64,000 nucleotides of DNA from Rhabditoides inermis (taxonomy: Eukaryota; Nematoda; Chromadorea; Rhabditida; Rhabditidae). Under the pieces are notes generated by a model. That model saw nothing but the letters and a program-made list of their open reading frames with translations. It was not told the DNA's origin and made no database searches. Position numbers and translations under genes: made by a program. The stretch spans positions 1-64,000 of the forward strand of contig CAWZYM010000155.1 in the NCBI GenBank assembly GCA_963966185.1, in the 5' to 3' direction. The number at the start of each line of letters is the position of its first letter. Positions within the stretch are counted from its first letter, which is position 1. This document shows, one piece after another, positions 10,450-20,957 of the stretch.

Positions 10450-10522
10450 GCTTCCGTAGCGCAGTAGGCAGCGCGTCAGTCTCATAATCTGAAGGTCGTG
10501 AGTTCGATCCTCACCGGGAGCA
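10450..10522 (+). tRNA. tRNA-Met(CAT), elongator
   Basis: Unit 8; consensus. Confidence 0.95.
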
Positions 10523-10632
10523 ATTCTTTTGAACTCCTGTCTTTCTCTAATCCGGTCAAACTCTTTTATCATTTCTCGCCAGACGCGCAGTACACCGCAC
10601 TCAACTTCAGAACACGAGAAGAAGGAGCGTGT

Positions 10633-10704
10633 GGCCGGATGGTCTAGGGGTATGATTCTCGCTTCGGGTGCGAGAGGTCCCGGGTTCGAATCCCGGTTCG
10701 GCCC
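10633..10704 (+). tRNA. tRNA-Pro(CGG)
   Basis: Unit 8; consensus. Confidence 0.95.
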
Positions 10705-10810
10705 AAACATTTTGCTCTCAAACATTTGAAAAAAATCAATCGGCTATCGTTTTATTCGCAGCTATATCAACGGCAATCAAAGCTATCGATGAACAGTAAT
10801 AAAAAAGAAT

Positions 10811-10882
10811 TAGCAGCGAGTGGTTTCGATCCACCGACCTTTGGGTTATGGGCCCAGCACGCTTCCACTGCGCCACGCTGCT
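10811..10882 (-). tRNA. tRNA-iMet(CAT), C27-A43 variant
   Basis: Unit 8; last anticodon-stem pair mismatched. Confidence 0.85.
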
Positions 10883-10959
10883 GACGTCTGGGAGTGTGCA
10901 AAACGCAGAGACAGCTGCGAAGGCGCGTAGATGAGCCGTAAACAAAAGTACAAAATGTC

Positions 10960-11032
10960 AGCCCGATGCGGGGCTCGAACCCGCGACAACCAGATTAAGA
11001 GTCTGGTGCTCTACCGACTGAGCTAACCGGGC
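10960..11032 (-). tRNA. tRNA-Lys(CTT)
   Basis: Unit 8; consensus. Confidence 0.95.
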
Positions 11033-11179
11033 TCTGTGTGAGTGGCCATGATCGAGCGTGAGATAGTGGCATATTCTCGCCGCACAACGTACGATCAGAA
11101 CGAGTTGGAAAAGCGATGCAAGTGCGCGTGTGTGTGCGAATCGAGCACATTTACCGATTTGTATCTCTGCTGCTGCCGT

Positions 11180-11252
11180 GGTCCTGTGGTGTAGTGGTTA
11201 TCACGTCTGCTTCACACGCAGAAGGTCGCCGGTTCGATCCCGGCTAGGACCT
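11180..11252 (+). tRNA. tRNA-Val(CAC)
   Basis: Unit 8; consensus. Confidence 0.94.
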
Positions 11253-11537
11253 TTTTGAGACGTTTTACCGAACGTATACATGTACGTTTGCATGTTTTTT
11301 TTCCAGGACGCTACTCCCACACAGACGTTCCATTTGTGGTGCAGAGATGTGTGCGAAGCGACGAAAATGAACGACACATGTGGAGCGAAACATAATCACA
11401 GGAGCCGAATAAATCGGGCGAATAACTCGTTTAATCCGTCTTTTATCCGAGTCGCATATTTGGTAAGTCTTCAGATAACATTGCTAGCGTTTCTACTGGC
11501 GCTCAGATCATTGCTGATTGCGCACAGAGAACCGCGT

Positions 11538-11609
11538 GGGGGTATAGCTCAGTGGCAGAGCAATCGGCTGCAGTCCGATAGGTCCCCGGTTCAAATCCGA
11601 GTGCCCCCT
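11538..11609 (+). tRNA. tRNA-Cys(GCA)
   Basis: Unit 9; consensus. Confidence 0.95.
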
Positions 11610-11715
11610 AACTTTTTGCACTTTCCAGCGCCACTTTGCCTGATCAACTTTTCGTGTTTCCTGCAGGCGCGCCTTCGATCCAGTTCATTTCGGATTTTCC
11701 GAGTCGCTGTGGCAT

Positions 11716-11787
11716 GGCTGAGTGGTCTAGTGGTATGATTCTCGCTTAGGGTGCGAGAGGTCCCGGGTTCAATCCCCGGCTCAGCCC
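11716..11787 (+). tRNA. tRNA-Pro(AGG)
   Basis: Unit 9; consensus. Confidence 0.95.
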
Positions 11788-11874
11788 TAATTTTGCGCGT
11801 TTACACGCAAATTGTTTTCGTAGTTTTGCCGGCCAGTTGGAGTTGTCTATCGCGGCTGCAGCGGCTCGCTCGTG

Positions 11875-11947
11875 GCTTCCGTAGCGCAGTAGGCAGCGCG
11901 TCAGTCTCATAATCTGAAGGTCGTGAGTTCGATCCTCACCGGGAGCA
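11875..11947 (+). tRNA. tRNA-Met(CAT), elongator
   Basis: Unit 9; consensus. Confidence 0.95.
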
Positions 11948-12057
11948 ATTCTTTTGAACTCCTGTCTTTCTCTAATCCGGTCAAACTCTTTTATCATTTC
12001 TCGCCAGACGCGCAGTACACCGCACTCAACTTCAGAACACGAGAAGAAGGAGCGTGT

Positions 12058-12129
12058 GGCCGGATGGTCTAGGGGTATGATTCTCGCTTCGGGTGCGAGA
12101 GGTCCCGGGTTCGAATCCCGGTTCGGCCC
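12058..12129 (+). tRNA. tRNA-Pro(CGG)
   Basis: Unit 9; consensus. Confidence 0.95.
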
Positions 12130-12235
12130 AAACATTTTGCTCTCAAACATTTGAAAAAAATCAATCGGCTATCGTTTTATTCGCAGCTATATCAACGGCA
12201 ATCAAAGCTATCGATGAACAGTAATAAAAAAGAAT

Positions 12236-12307
12236 TAGCAGCGAGTGGTTTCGATCCACCGACCTTTGGGTTATGGGCCCAGCACGCTTCCACTGCGCCA
12301 CGCTGCT
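12236..12307 (-). tRNA. tRNA-iMet(CAT), C27-A43 variant
   Basis: Unit 9; last anticodon-stem pair mismatched. Confidence 0.85.
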
Positions 12308-12384
12308 GACGTCTGGGAGTGTGCAAAACGCAGAGACAGCTGCGAAGGCGCGTAGATGAGCCGTAAACAAAAGTACAAAATGTC

Positions 12385-12457
12385 AGCCCGATGCGGGGCT
12401 CGAACCCGCGACAACCAGATTAAGAGTCTGGTGCTCTACCGACTGAGCTAACCGGGC
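12385..12457 (-). tRNA. tRNA-Lys(CTT)
   Basis: Unit 9; consensus. Confidence 0.95.
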
Positions 12458-12604
12458 TCTGTGTGAGTGGCCATGATCGAGCGTGAGATAGTGGCATATT
12501 CTCGCCGCACAACGTACGATCAGAACGAGTTGGAAAAGCGATGCAAGTGCGCGTGTGTGTGCGAATCGAGCACATTTACCGATTTGTATCTCTGCTGCTG
12601 CCGT

Positions 12605-12677
12605 GGTCCTGTGGTGTAGTGGTTATCACGTCTGCTTCACACGCAGAAGGTCGCCGGTTCGATCCCGGCTAGGACCT
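12605..12677 (+). tRNA. tRNA-Val(CAC)
   Basis: Unit 9; consensus. Confidence 0.94.
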
Positions 12678-12961
12678 TTTTGAGACGTTTTACCGAACGT
12701 ATACATGTACGTTTGCATGTTTTTTTCCAGGACGCTACTCCCACACAGACGTTCCATTTGTGGTGCAGAGATGTGTGCGAAGCGACGAAAATGAACGACA
12801 CATGTGGAGCGAAACATAATCACAGGAGCCGAATAAATCGGGCGAATAACTCGTTTAATCCGTCTTTTATCCGAGTCGCATATTTGGTAAGTCTTCAGAT
12901 AACATTGCTAGCGTTTCTACTGGCGCTCAGATCATTGCTGATTGCGCACAGAGAACCGCGT

Positions 12962-13033
12962 GGGGGTATAGCTCAGTGGCAGAGCAATCGGCTGCAGTCC
13001 GATAGTTCCCCGGTTCAAATCCGAGTGCCCCCT
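12962..13033 (+). tRNA. tRNA-Cys(GCA), variable-loop variant
   Basis: Unit 10; variable loop AGTTC instead of AGGTC. Confidence 0.93.
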
Positions 13034-13139
13034 AACTTTTTGCACTTTCCAGCGCCACTTTGCCTGATCAACTTTTCGTGTTTCCTGCAGGCGCGCCTTC
13101 GATCCAGTTCATTTCGGATTTTCCGAGTCGCTGTGGCAT

Positions 13140-13211
13140 GGCTGAGTGGTCTAGTGGTATGATTCTCGCTTAGGGTGCGAGAGGTCCCGGGTTCAATCCC
13201 CGGCTCAGCCC
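13140..13211 (+). tRNA. tRNA-Pro(AGG)
   Basis: Unit 10; consensus. Confidence 0.95.
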
Positions 13212-13298
13212 TAATTTTGCGCGTTTACACGCAAATTGTTTTCGTAGTTTTGCCGGCCAGTTGGAGTTGTCTATCGCGGCTGCAGCGGCTCGCTCGTG

Positions 13299-13371
13299 GC
13301 TTCCGTAGCGCAGTAGGCAGCGCGTCAGTCTCATAATCTGAAGGTCGTGAGTTCGATCCTCACCGGGAGCA
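13299..13371 (+). tRNA. tRNA-Met(CAT), elongator
   Basis: Unit 10; consensus. Confidence 0.95.
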
Positions 13372-13481
13372 ATTCTTTTGAACTCCTGTCTTTCTCTAAT
13401 CCGGTCAAACTCTTTTATCATTTCTCGCCAGACGCGCAGTACACCGCACTCAACTTCAGAACACGAGAAGAAGGAGCGTGT

Positions 13482-13553
13482 GGCCGGATGGTCTAGGGGT
13501 ATGATTCTCGCTTCGGGTGCGAGAGGTCCCGGGTTCGAATCCCGGTTCGGCCC
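13482..13553 (+). tRNA. tRNA-Pro(CGG)
   Basis: Unit 10; consensus. Confidence 0.95.
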
Positions 13554-13659
13554 AAACATTTTGCTCTCAAACATTTGAAAAAAATCAATCGGCTATCGTT
13601 TTATTCGCAGCTATATCAACGGCAATCAAAGCTATCGATGAACAGTAATAAAAAAGAAT

Positions 13660-13731
13660 TAGCAGCGAGTGGTTTCGATCCACCGACCTTTGGGTTATGG
13701 GCCCAGCACGCTTCCACTGCGCCACGCTGCT
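13660..13731 (-). tRNA. tRNA-iMet(CAT), C27-A43 variant
   Basis: Unit 10; last anticodon-stem pair mismatched. Confidence 0.85.
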
Positions 13732-13808
13732 GACGTCTGGGAGTGTGCAAAACGCAGAGACAGCTGCGAAGGCGCGTAGATGAGCCGTAAACAAAAGTAC
13801 AAAATGTC

Positions 13809-13881
13809 AGCCCGATGCGGGGCTCGAACCCGCGACAACCAGATTAAGAGTCTGGTGCTCTACCGACTGAGCTAACCGGGC
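13809..13881 (-). tRNA. tRNA-Lys(CTT)
   Basis: Unit 10; consensus. Confidence 0.95.
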
Positions 13882-14028
13882 TCTGTGTGAGTGGCCATGA
13901 TCGAGCGTGAGATAGTGGCATATTCTCGCCGCACAACGTACGATCAGAACGAGTTGGAAAAGCGATGCAAGTGCGCGTGTGTGTGCGAATCGAGCACATT
14001 TACCGATTTGTATCTCTGCTGCTGCCGT

Positions 14029-14101
14029 GGTCCTGTGGTGTAGTGGTTATCACGTCTGCTTCACACGCAGAAGGTCGCCGGTTCGATCCCGGCTAGGACC
14101 T
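14029..14101 (+). tRNA. tRNA-Val(CAC)
   Basis: Unit 10; consensus. The T run further downstream is longest here (9). Confidence 0.94.
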
Positions 14102-14387
14102 TTTTGAGACGTTTTACCGAACGTATACATGTACGTTTGCATGTTTTTTTTTCCAGGACGCTACTCCCACACAGACGTTCCATTTGTGGTGCAGAGATGT
14201 GTGCGAAGCGACGAAAATGAACGACACATGTGGAGCGAAACATAATCACAGGAGCCGAATAAATCGGGCGAATAACTCGTTTAATCCGTCTTTTATCCGA
14301 GTCGCATATTTGGTAAGTCTTCAGATAACATTGCTAGCGTTTCTACTGGCGCTCAGATCATTGCTGATTGCGCACAGAGAACCGCGT

Positions 14388-14459
14388 GGGGGTATAGCTC
14401 AGTGGCAGAGCAATCGGCTGCAGTCCGATAGGTCCCCGGTTCAAATCCGAGTGCCCCCT
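14388..14459 (+). tRNA. tRNA-Cys(GCA)
   Basis: Unit 11; consensus. Confidence 0.95.
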
Positions 14460-14565
14460 AACTTTTTGCACTTTCCAGCGCCACTTTGCCTGATCAACTT
14501 TTCGTGTTTCCTGCAGGCGCGCCTTCGATCCAGTTCATTTCGGATTTTCCGAGTCGCTGTGGCAT

Positions 14566-14637
14566 GGCTGAGTGGTCTAGTGGTATGATTCTCGCTTAGG
14601 GTGCGAGAGGTCCCGGGTTCAATCCCCGGCTCAGCCC
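14566..14637 (+). tRNA. tRNA-Pro(AGG)
   Basis: Unit 11, first of two copies created by the partial duplication. Confidence 0.95.
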
Positions 14638-14724
14638 TAATTTTGCGCGTTTACACGCAAATTGTTTTCGTAGTTTTGCCGGCCAGTTGGAGTTGTCTAT
14701 CGCGGCTGCAGCGGCTCGCTCGTG

Positions 14725-14797
14725 GCTTCCGTAGCGCAGTAGGCAGCGCGTCAGTCTCATAATCTGAAGGTCGTGAGTTCGATCCTCACCGGGAGCA
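14725..14797 (+). tRNA. tRNA-Met(CAT), elongator
   Basis: Unit 11, first of two copies. Confidence 0.95.
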
Positions 14798-14918
14798 ATT
14801 CTTTTGAACTCCTGTCTTTCTCTAATCCGGGGGGGGGTTTAGATTGAACCCTTTTCGTGTTTCCTGCAGGCGCGCCTTCGATCCAGTTCATTTCGGATTT
14901 TCCGAGTCGCTGTGGCAT

Positions 14919-14990
14919 GGCTGAGTGGTCTAGTGGTATGATTCTCGCTTAGGGTGCGAGAGGTCCCGGGTTCAATCCCCGGCTCAGCCC
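14919..14990 (+). tRNA. tRNA-Pro(AGG)
   Basis: Unit 11, second copy. Confidence 0.95.
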
Positions 14991-15077
14991 TAATTTTGCG
15001 CGTTTACACGCAAATTGTTTTCGTAGTTTTGCCGGCCAGTTGGAGTTGTCTATCGCGGCTGCAGCGGCTCGCTCGTG

Positions 15078-15150
15078 GCTTCCGTAGCGCAGTAGGCAGC
15101 GCGTCAGTCTCATAATCTGAAGGTCGTGAGTTCGATCCTCACCGGGAGCA
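15078..15150 (+). tRNA. tRNA-Met(CAT), elongator
   Basis: Unit 11, second copy. Confidence 0.95.
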
Positions 15151-15260
15151 ATTCTTTTGAACTCCTGTCTTTCTCTAATCCGGTCAAACTCTTTTATCAT
15201 TTCTCGCCAGACGCGCAGTACACCGCACTCAACTTCAGAACACGAGAAGAAGGAGCGTGT

Positions 15261-15332
15261 GGCCGGATGGTCTAGGGGTATGATTCTCGCTTCGGGTGCG
15301 AGAGGTCCCGGGTTCGAATCCCGGTTCGGCCC
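15261..15332 (+). tRNA. tRNA-Pro(CGG)
   Basis: Unit 11; consensus. Confidence 0.95.
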
Positions 15333-15438
15333 AAACATTTTGCTCTCAAACATTTGAAAAAAATCAATCGGCTATCGTTTTATTCGCAGCTATATCAACG
15401 GCAATCAAAGCTATCGATGAACAGTAATAAAAAAGAAT

Positions 15439-15510
15439 TAGCAGCGAGTGGTTTCGATCCACCGACCTTTGGGTTATGGGCCCAGCACGCTTCCACTGCG
15501 CCACGCTGCT
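15439..15510 (-). tRNA. tRNA-iMet(CAT), C27-A43 variant
   Basis: Unit 11; last anticodon-stem pair mismatched. Confidence 0.85.
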
Positions 15511-15587
15511 GACGTCTGGGAGTGTGCAAAACGCAGAGACAGCTGCGAAGGCGCGTAGATGAGCCGTAAACAAAAGTACAAAATGTC

Positions 15588-15660
15588 AGCCCGATGCGGG
15601 GCTCGAACCCGCGACAACCAGATTAAGAGTCTGGTGCTCTACCGACTGAGCTAACCGGGC
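15588..15660 (-). tRNA. tRNA-Lys(CTT)
   Basis: Unit 11; consensus. Confidence 0.95.
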
Positions 15661-15807
15661 TCTGTGTGAGTGGCCATGATCGAGCGTGAGATAGTGGCAT
15701 ATTCTCGCCGCACAACGTACGATCAGAACGAGTTGGAAAAGCGATGCAAGTGCGCGTGTGTGTGCGAATCGAGCACATTTACCGATTTGTATCTCTGCTG
15801 CTGCCGT

Positions 15808-15880
15808 GGTCCTGTGGTGTAGTGGTTATCACGTCTGCTTCACACGCAGAAGGTCGCCGGTTCGATCCCGGCTAGGACCT
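15808..15880 (+). tRNA. tRNA-Val(CAC)
   Basis: Unit 11; consensus. Confidence 0.94.
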
Positions 15881-16164
15881 TTTTGAGACGTTTTACCGAA
15901 CGTATACATGTACGTTTGCATGTTTTTTTCCAGGACGCTACTCCCACACAGACGTTCCATTTGTGGTGCAGAGATGTGTGCGAAGCGACGAAAATGAACG
16001 ACACATGTGGAGCGAAACATAATCACAGGAGCCGAATAAATCGGGCGAATAACTCGTTTAATCCGTCTTTTATCCGAGTCGCATATTTGGTAAGTCTTCA
16101 GATAACATTGCTAGCGTTTCTACTGGCGCTCAGATCATTGCTGATTGCGCACAGAGAACCGCGT

Positions 16165-16236
16165 GGGGGTATAGCTCAGTGGCAGAGCAATCGGCTGCAG
16201 TCCGATAGTTCCCCGGTTCAAATCCGAGTGCCCCCT
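16165..16236 (+). tRNA. tRNA-Cys(GCA), variable-loop variant
   Basis: Unit 12; variable loop AGTTC. Confidence 0.93.
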
Positions 16237-16342
16237 AACTTTTTGCACTTTCCAGCGCCACTTTGCCTGATCAACTTTTCGTGTTTCCTGCAGGCGCGCC
16301 TTCGATCCAGTTCATTTCGGATTTTCCGAGTCGCTGTGGCAT

Positions 16343-16414
16343 GGCTGAGTGGTCTAGTGGTATGATTCTCGCTTAGGGTGCGAGAGGTCCCGGGTTCAAT
16401 CCCCGGCTCAGCCC
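16343..16414 (+). tRNA. tRNA-Pro(AGG)
   Basis: Unit 12; consensus. Confidence 0.95.
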
Positions 16415-16501
16415 TAATTTTGCGCGTTTACACGCAAATTGTTTTCGTAGTTTTGCCGGCCAGTTGGAGTTGTCTATCGCGGCTGCAGCGGCTCGCTCGT
16501 G

Positions 16502-16574
16502 GCTTCCGTAGCGCAGTAGGCAGCGCGTCAGTCTCATAATCTGAAGGTCGTGAGTTCGATCCTCACCGGGAGCA
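16502..16574 (+). tRNA. tRNA-Met(CAT), elongator
   Basis: Unit 12; consensus. Confidence 0.95.
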
Positions 16575-16684
16575 ATTCTTTTGAACTCCTGTCTTTCTCT
16601 AATCCGGTCAAACTCTTTTATCATTTCTCGCCAGACGCGCAGTACACCGCACTCAACTTCAGAACACGAGAAGAAGGAGCGTGT

Positions 16685-16756
16685 GGCCGGATGGTCTAGG
16701 GGTATGATTCTCGCTTCGGGTGCGAGAGGTCCCGGGTTCGAATCCCGGTTCGGCCC
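16685..16756 (+). tRNA. tRNA-Pro(CGG)
   Basis: Unit 12; consensus. Confidence 0.95.
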
Positions 16757-16862
16757 AAACATTTTGCTCTCAAACATTTGAAAAAAATCAATCGGCTATC
16801 GTTTTATTCGCAGCTATATCAACGGCAATCAAAGCTATCGATGAACAGTAATAAAAAAGAAT

Positions 16863-16934
16863 TAGCAGCGAGTGGTTTCGATCCACCGACCTTTGGGTTA
16901 TGGGCCCAGCACGCTTCCACTGCGCCACGCTGCT
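16863..16934 (-). tRNA. tRNA-iMet(CAT), C27-A43 variant
   Basis: Unit 12; last anticodon-stem pair mismatched. Confidence 0.85.
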
Positions 16935-17011
16935 GACGTCTGGGAGTGTGCAAAACGCAGAGACAGCTGCGAAGGCGCGTAGATGAGCCGTAAACAAAAG
17001 TACAAAATGTC

Positions 17012-17084
17012 AGCCCGATGCGGGGCTCGAACCCGCGACAACCAGATTAAGAGTCTGGTGCTCTACCGACTGAGCTAACCGGGC
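17012..17084 (-). tRNA. tRNA-Lys(CTT)
   Basis: Unit 12; consensus. Confidence 0.95.
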
Positions 17085-17231
17085 TCTGTGTGAGTGGCCA
17101 TGATCGAGCGTGAGATAGTGGCATATTCTCGCCGCACAACGTACGATCAGAACGAGTTGGAAAAGCGATGCAAGTGCGCGTGTGTGTGCGAATCGAGCAC
17201 ATTTACCGATTTGTATCTCTGCTGCTGCCGT

Positions 17232-17304
17232 GGTCCTGTGGTGTAGTGGTTATCACGTCTGCTTCACACGCAGAAGGTCGCCGGTTCGATCCCGGCTAGG
17301 ACCT
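17232..17304 (+). tRNA. tRNA-Val(CAC)
   Basis: Unit 12; consensus. Confidence 0.94.
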
Positions 17305-17588
17305 TTTTGAGACGTTTTACCGAACGTATACATGTACGTTTGCATGTTTTTTTCCAGGACGCTACTCCCACACAGACGTTCCATTTGTGGTGCAGAGATG
17401 TGTGCGAAGCGACGAAAATGAACGACACATGTGGAGCGAAACATAATCACAGGAGCCGAATAAATCGGGCGAATAACTCGTTTAATCCGTCTTTTATCCG
17501 AGTCGCATATTTGGTAAGTCTTCAGATAACATTGCTAGCGTTTCTACTGGCGCTCAGATCATTGCTGATTGCGCACAGAGAACCGCGT

Positions 17589-17660
17589 GGGGGTATAGCT
17601 CAGTGGCAGAGCAATCGGCTGCAGTCCGATAGTTCCCCGGTTCAAATCCGAGTGCCCCCT
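17589..17660 (+). tRNA. tRNA-Cys(GCA), variable-loop variant
   Basis: Unit 13; variable loop AGTTC. Confidence 0.93.
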
Positions 17661-17766
17661 AACTTTTTGCACTTTCCAGCGCCACTTTGCCTGATCAACT
17701 TTTCGTGTTTCCTGCAGGCGCGCCTTCGATCCAGTTCATTTCGGATTTTCCGAGTCGCTGTGGCAT

Positions 17767-17838
17767 GGCTGAGTGGTCTAGTGGTATGATTCTCGCTTAG
17801 GGTGCGAGAGGTCCCGGGTTCAATCCCCGGCTCAGCCC
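17767..17838 (+). tRNA. tRNA-Pro(AGG)
   Basis: Unit 13; consensus. Confidence 0.95.
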
Positions 17839-17925
17839 TAATTTTGCGCGTTTACACGCAAATTGTTTTCGTAGTTTTGCCGGCCAGTTGGAGTTGTCTA
17901 TCGCGGCTGCAGCGGCTCGCTCGTG

Positions 17926-17998
17926 GCTTCCGTAGCGCAGTAGGCAGCGCGTCAGTCTCATAATCTGAAGGTCGTGAGTTCGATCCTCACCGGGAGCA
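17926..17998 (+). tRNA. tRNA-Met(CAT), elongator
   Basis: Unit 13; consensus. Confidence 0.95.
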
Positions 17999-18108
17999 AT
18001 TCTTTTGAACTCCTGTCTTTCTCTAATCCGGTCAAACTCTTTTATCATTTCTCGCCAGACGCGCAGTACACCGCACTCAACTTCAGAACACGAGAAGAAG
18101 GAGCGTGT

Positions 18109-18180
18109 GGCCGGATGGTCTAGGGGTATGATTCTCGCTTCGGGTGCGAGAGGTCCCGGGTTCGAATCCCGGTTCGGCCC
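18109..18180 (+). tRNA. tRNA-Pro(CGG)
   Basis: Unit 13; consensus. Confidence 0.95.
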
Positions 18181-18286
18181 AAACATTTTGCTCTCAAACA
18201 TTTGAAAAAAATCAATCGGCTATCGTTTTATTTGCAGCTATATCAACGGCAATCAAAGCTATCGATGAACAGTAATAAAAAAGAAT

Positions 18287-18358
18287 TAGCAGCGAGTGGT
18301 TTCGATCCACCGACCTCTGGGTTATGGGCCCAGCACGCTTCCACTGCGCCACGCTGCT
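18287..18358 (-). tRNA. tRNA-iMet(CAT), fully paired
   Basis: Unit 13; canonical anticodon stem. Confidence 0.95.
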
Positions 18359-18435
18359 GACGTCTGGGAATGTGCAAAACGCAGAGACAGCTGCGAAGGC
18401 GCGTAGATGAGCCGTAAACAAAAGTACAAAATGTC

Positions 18436-18508
18436 AGCACGATGCGGGGCTCGAACCCGCGACAACCAGATTAAGAGTCTGGTGCTCTACCGACTGAGCT
18501 AACCGGGC
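18436..18508 (-). tRNA. tRNA-Lys(CTT), acceptor-stem mismatch
   Basis: Unit 13; 3' acceptor strand ATCGTGC, so position 3 (C) faces T70. Possibly weakened copy. Confidence 0.8.
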
Positions 18509-18655
18509 TCTGTGTGAGCGGCCATGATCGACCGTGAGATAGTGGCATATTCTCGCCGCACAACGTACGATCAGAACGAGTTGGAAAAGCGATGCAAGTG
18601 CGCGTGTGTGTGCGAATCGAGCACACTTACCGATTTGTATCTCTGCTGCTGCCGT

Positions 18656-18728
18656 GGTCCTGTGGTGTAGTGGTTATCACGTCTGCTTCACACGCAGAAG
18701 GTCGCCGGTTCGATCCCGGCCAGGACCT
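18656..18728 (+). tRNA. tRNA-Val(CAC), G7-C66 variant
   Basis: Unit 13; acceptor 3' strand CAGGACC gives a full Watson-Crick stem. Confidence 0.95.
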
Positions 18729-19013
18729 TTTTGAGACGTTTTACCGAACGTATACATGTACGTTTGCATGTTTTTTTTCCAGGACGCTACTCCCACACAG
18801 ACGTTCCATTTGTGGTGCAGAGATGTGTGCGAAGCGTCGAAAATGAACGACACACGTGGAGCGGAACATAATCACAGGAGCCGAATAAATCGGGCGAATA
18901 ACTCGTTTAATCCGTCTTTTATCCGAGTCGCATATTTGGTAAGTCTTCAGATAACATTGCTAGCGTTTCTACTGGCGCTCAGGTCATTGCTGATTGCGCA
19001 CAGAGAACCGCGT

Positions 19014-19085
19014 GGGGGTATAGCTCAGTGGCAGAGCAATCGGCTGCAGTCCGATAGGTCCCCGGTTCAAATCCGAGTGCCCCCT
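19014..19085 (+). tRNA. tRNA-Cys(GCA)
   Basis: Unit 14; consensus. Confidence 0.95.
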
Positions 19086-19191
19086 AACTTTTTGCACTTT
19101 CCAGCGCCACTTTGCCTGATCAACTTTTCGTGTTTCCTGCAGGCGCGCCTTCGATCCAGTTCATTTCGGATTTTCCGAGTCGCTGTGGCAT

Positions 19192-19263
19192 GGCTGAGTG
19201 GTCTAGTGGTATGATTCTCGCTTAGGGTGCGAGAGGTCCCGGGTTCAATCCCCGGCTCAGCCC
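19192..19263 (+). tRNA. tRNA-Pro(AGG)
   Basis: Unit 14; consensus. Confidence 0.95.
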
Positions 19264-19350
19264 TAATTTTGCGCGTTTACACGCAAATTGTTTTCGTAGT
19301 TTTGCCGGCCAGTTGGAGTTGTCTATCGCGGCTGCAGCGGCTCGCTCGTG

Positions 19351-19423
19351 GCTTCCGTAGCGCAGTAGGCAGCGCGTCAGTCTCATAATCTGAAGGTCGT
19401 GAGTTCGATCCTCACCGGGAGCA
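19351..19423 (+). tRNA. tRNA-Met(CAT), elongator
   Basis: Unit 14; consensus. Confidence 0.95.
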
Positions 19424-19533
19424 ATTCTTTTGAACTCCTGTCTTTCTCTAATCCGGTCAAACTCTTTTATCATTTCTCGCCAGACGCGCAGTACACCGCA
19501 CTCAACTTCAGAACACGAGAAGAAGGAGCGTGT

Positions 19534-19605
19534 GGCCGGATGGTCTAGGGGTATGATTCTCGCTTCGGGTGCGAGAGGTCCCGGGTTCGAATCCCGGTTC
19601 GGCCC
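19534..19605 (+). tRNA. tRNA-Pro(CGG)
   Basis: Unit 14; consensus. Confidence 0.95.
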
Positions 19606-19711
19606 AAACATTTTGCTCTCAAACATTTGAAAAAAATCAATCGGCTATCGTTTTATTCGCAGCTATATCAACGGCAATCAAAGCTATCGATGAACAGTAA
19701 TAAAAAAGAAT

Positions 19712-19783
19712 TAGCAGCGAGTGGTTTCGATCCACCGACCTTTGGGTTATGGGCCCAGCACGCTTCCACTGCGCCACGCTGCT
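19712..19783 (-). tRNA. tRNA-iMet(CAT), C27-A43 variant
   Basis: Unit 14; last anticodon-stem pair mismatched. Confidence 0.85.
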
Positions 19784-19860
19784 GACGTCTGGGAGTGTGC
19801 AAAACGCAGAGACAGCTGCGAAGGCGCGTAGATGAGCCGTAAACAAAAGTACAAAATGTC

Positions 19861-19933
19861 AGCCCGATGCGGGGCTCGAACCCGCGACAACCAGATTAAG
19901 AGTCTGGTGCTCTACCGACTGAGCTAACCGGGC
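19861..19933 (-). tRNA. tRNA-Lys(CTT)
   Basis: Unit 14; consensus. Confidence 0.95.
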
Positions 19934-20080
19934 TCTGTGTGAGTGGCCATGATCGAGCGTGAGATAGTGGCATATTCTCGCCGCACAACGTACGATCAGA
20001 ACGAGTTGGAAAAGCGATGCAAGTGCGCGTGTGTGTGCGAATCGAGCACATTTACCGATTTGTATCTCTGCTGCTGCCGT

Positions 20081-20153
20081 GGTCCTGTGGTGTAGTGGTT
20101 ATCACGTCTGCTTCACACGCAGAAGGTCGCCGGTTCGATCCCGGCTAGGACCT
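20081..20153 (+). tRNA. tRNA-Val(CAC)
   Basis: Unit 14; consensus. Confidence 0.94.
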
Positions 20154-20437
20154 TTTTGAGACGTTTTACCGAACGTATACATGTACGTTTGCATGTTTTT
20201 TTCCAGGACGCTACTCCCACACAGACGTTCCATTTGTGGTGCAGAGATGTGTGCGAAGCGACGAAAATGAACGACACATGTGGAGCGAAACATAATCACA
20301 GGAGCCGAATAAATCGGGCGAATAACTCGTTTAATCCGTCTTTTATCCGAGTCGCATATTTGGTAAGTCTTCAGATAACATTGCTAGCGTTTCTACTGGC
20401 GCTCAGATCATTGCTGATTGCGCACAGAGAACCGCGT

Positions 20438-20509
20438 GGGGGTATAGCTCAGTGGCAGAGCAATCGGCTGCAGTCCGATAGTTCCCCGGTTCAAATCCGA
20501 GTGCCCCCT
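20438..20509 (+). tRNA. tRNA-Cys(GCA), variable-loop variant
   Basis: Unit 15; variable loop AGTTC. Confidence 0.93.
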
Positions 20510-20615
20510 AACTTTTTGCACTTTCCAGCGCCACTTTGCCTGATCAACTTTTCGTGTTTCCTGCAGGCGCGCCTTCGATCCAGTTCATTTCGGATTTTCC
20601 GAGTCGCTGTGGCAT

Positions 20616-20687
20616 GGCTGAGTGGTCTAGTGGTATGATTCTCGCTTAGGGTGCGAGAGGTCCCGGGTTCAATCCCCGGCTCAGCCC
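20616..20687 (+). tRNA. tRNA-Pro(AGG)
   Basis: Unit 15; consensus. Confidence 0.95.
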
Positions 20688-20774
20688 TAATTTTGCGCGT
20701 TTACACGCAAATTGTTTTCGTAGTTTTGCCGGCCAGTTGGAGTTGTCTATCGCGGCTGCAGCGGCTCGCTCGTG

Positions 20775-20847
20775 GCTTCCGTAGCGCAGTAGGCAGCGCG
20801 TCAGTCTCATAATCTGAAGGTCGTGAGTTCGATCCTCACCGGGAGCA
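20775..20847 (+). tRNA. tRNA-Met(CAT), elongator
   Basis: Unit 15; consensus. Confidence 0.95.
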
Positions 20848-20957
20848 ATTCTTTTGAACTCCTGTCTTTCTCTAATCCGGTCAAACTCTTTTATCATTTC
20901 TCGCCAGACGCGCAGTACACCGCACTCAACTTCAGAACACGAGAAGAAGGAGCGTGT

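Larger units (their letters stand above)
14499..15183 (+). repeat. Partial unit duplication with 21-bp filler
   Basis: Bases 14499-14830 (Cys-Pro spacer, Pro(AGG), elongator Met and part of the next spacer) are repeated at 14852-15183. The two copies are separated by 14831-14851, seven G, then TTTAGATTGAACCC, which occurs nowhere else in the array. This adds one Pro(AGG) and one elongator-Met gene to unit 11. Confidence 0.93.

Noticed and set aside
14566..14990. Two Pro(AGG) genes in unit 11 as two full units
   Set aside because: The interval is only 353 bp, with no Cys, initiator, Lys or Val gene between them; it is an internal partial duplication.
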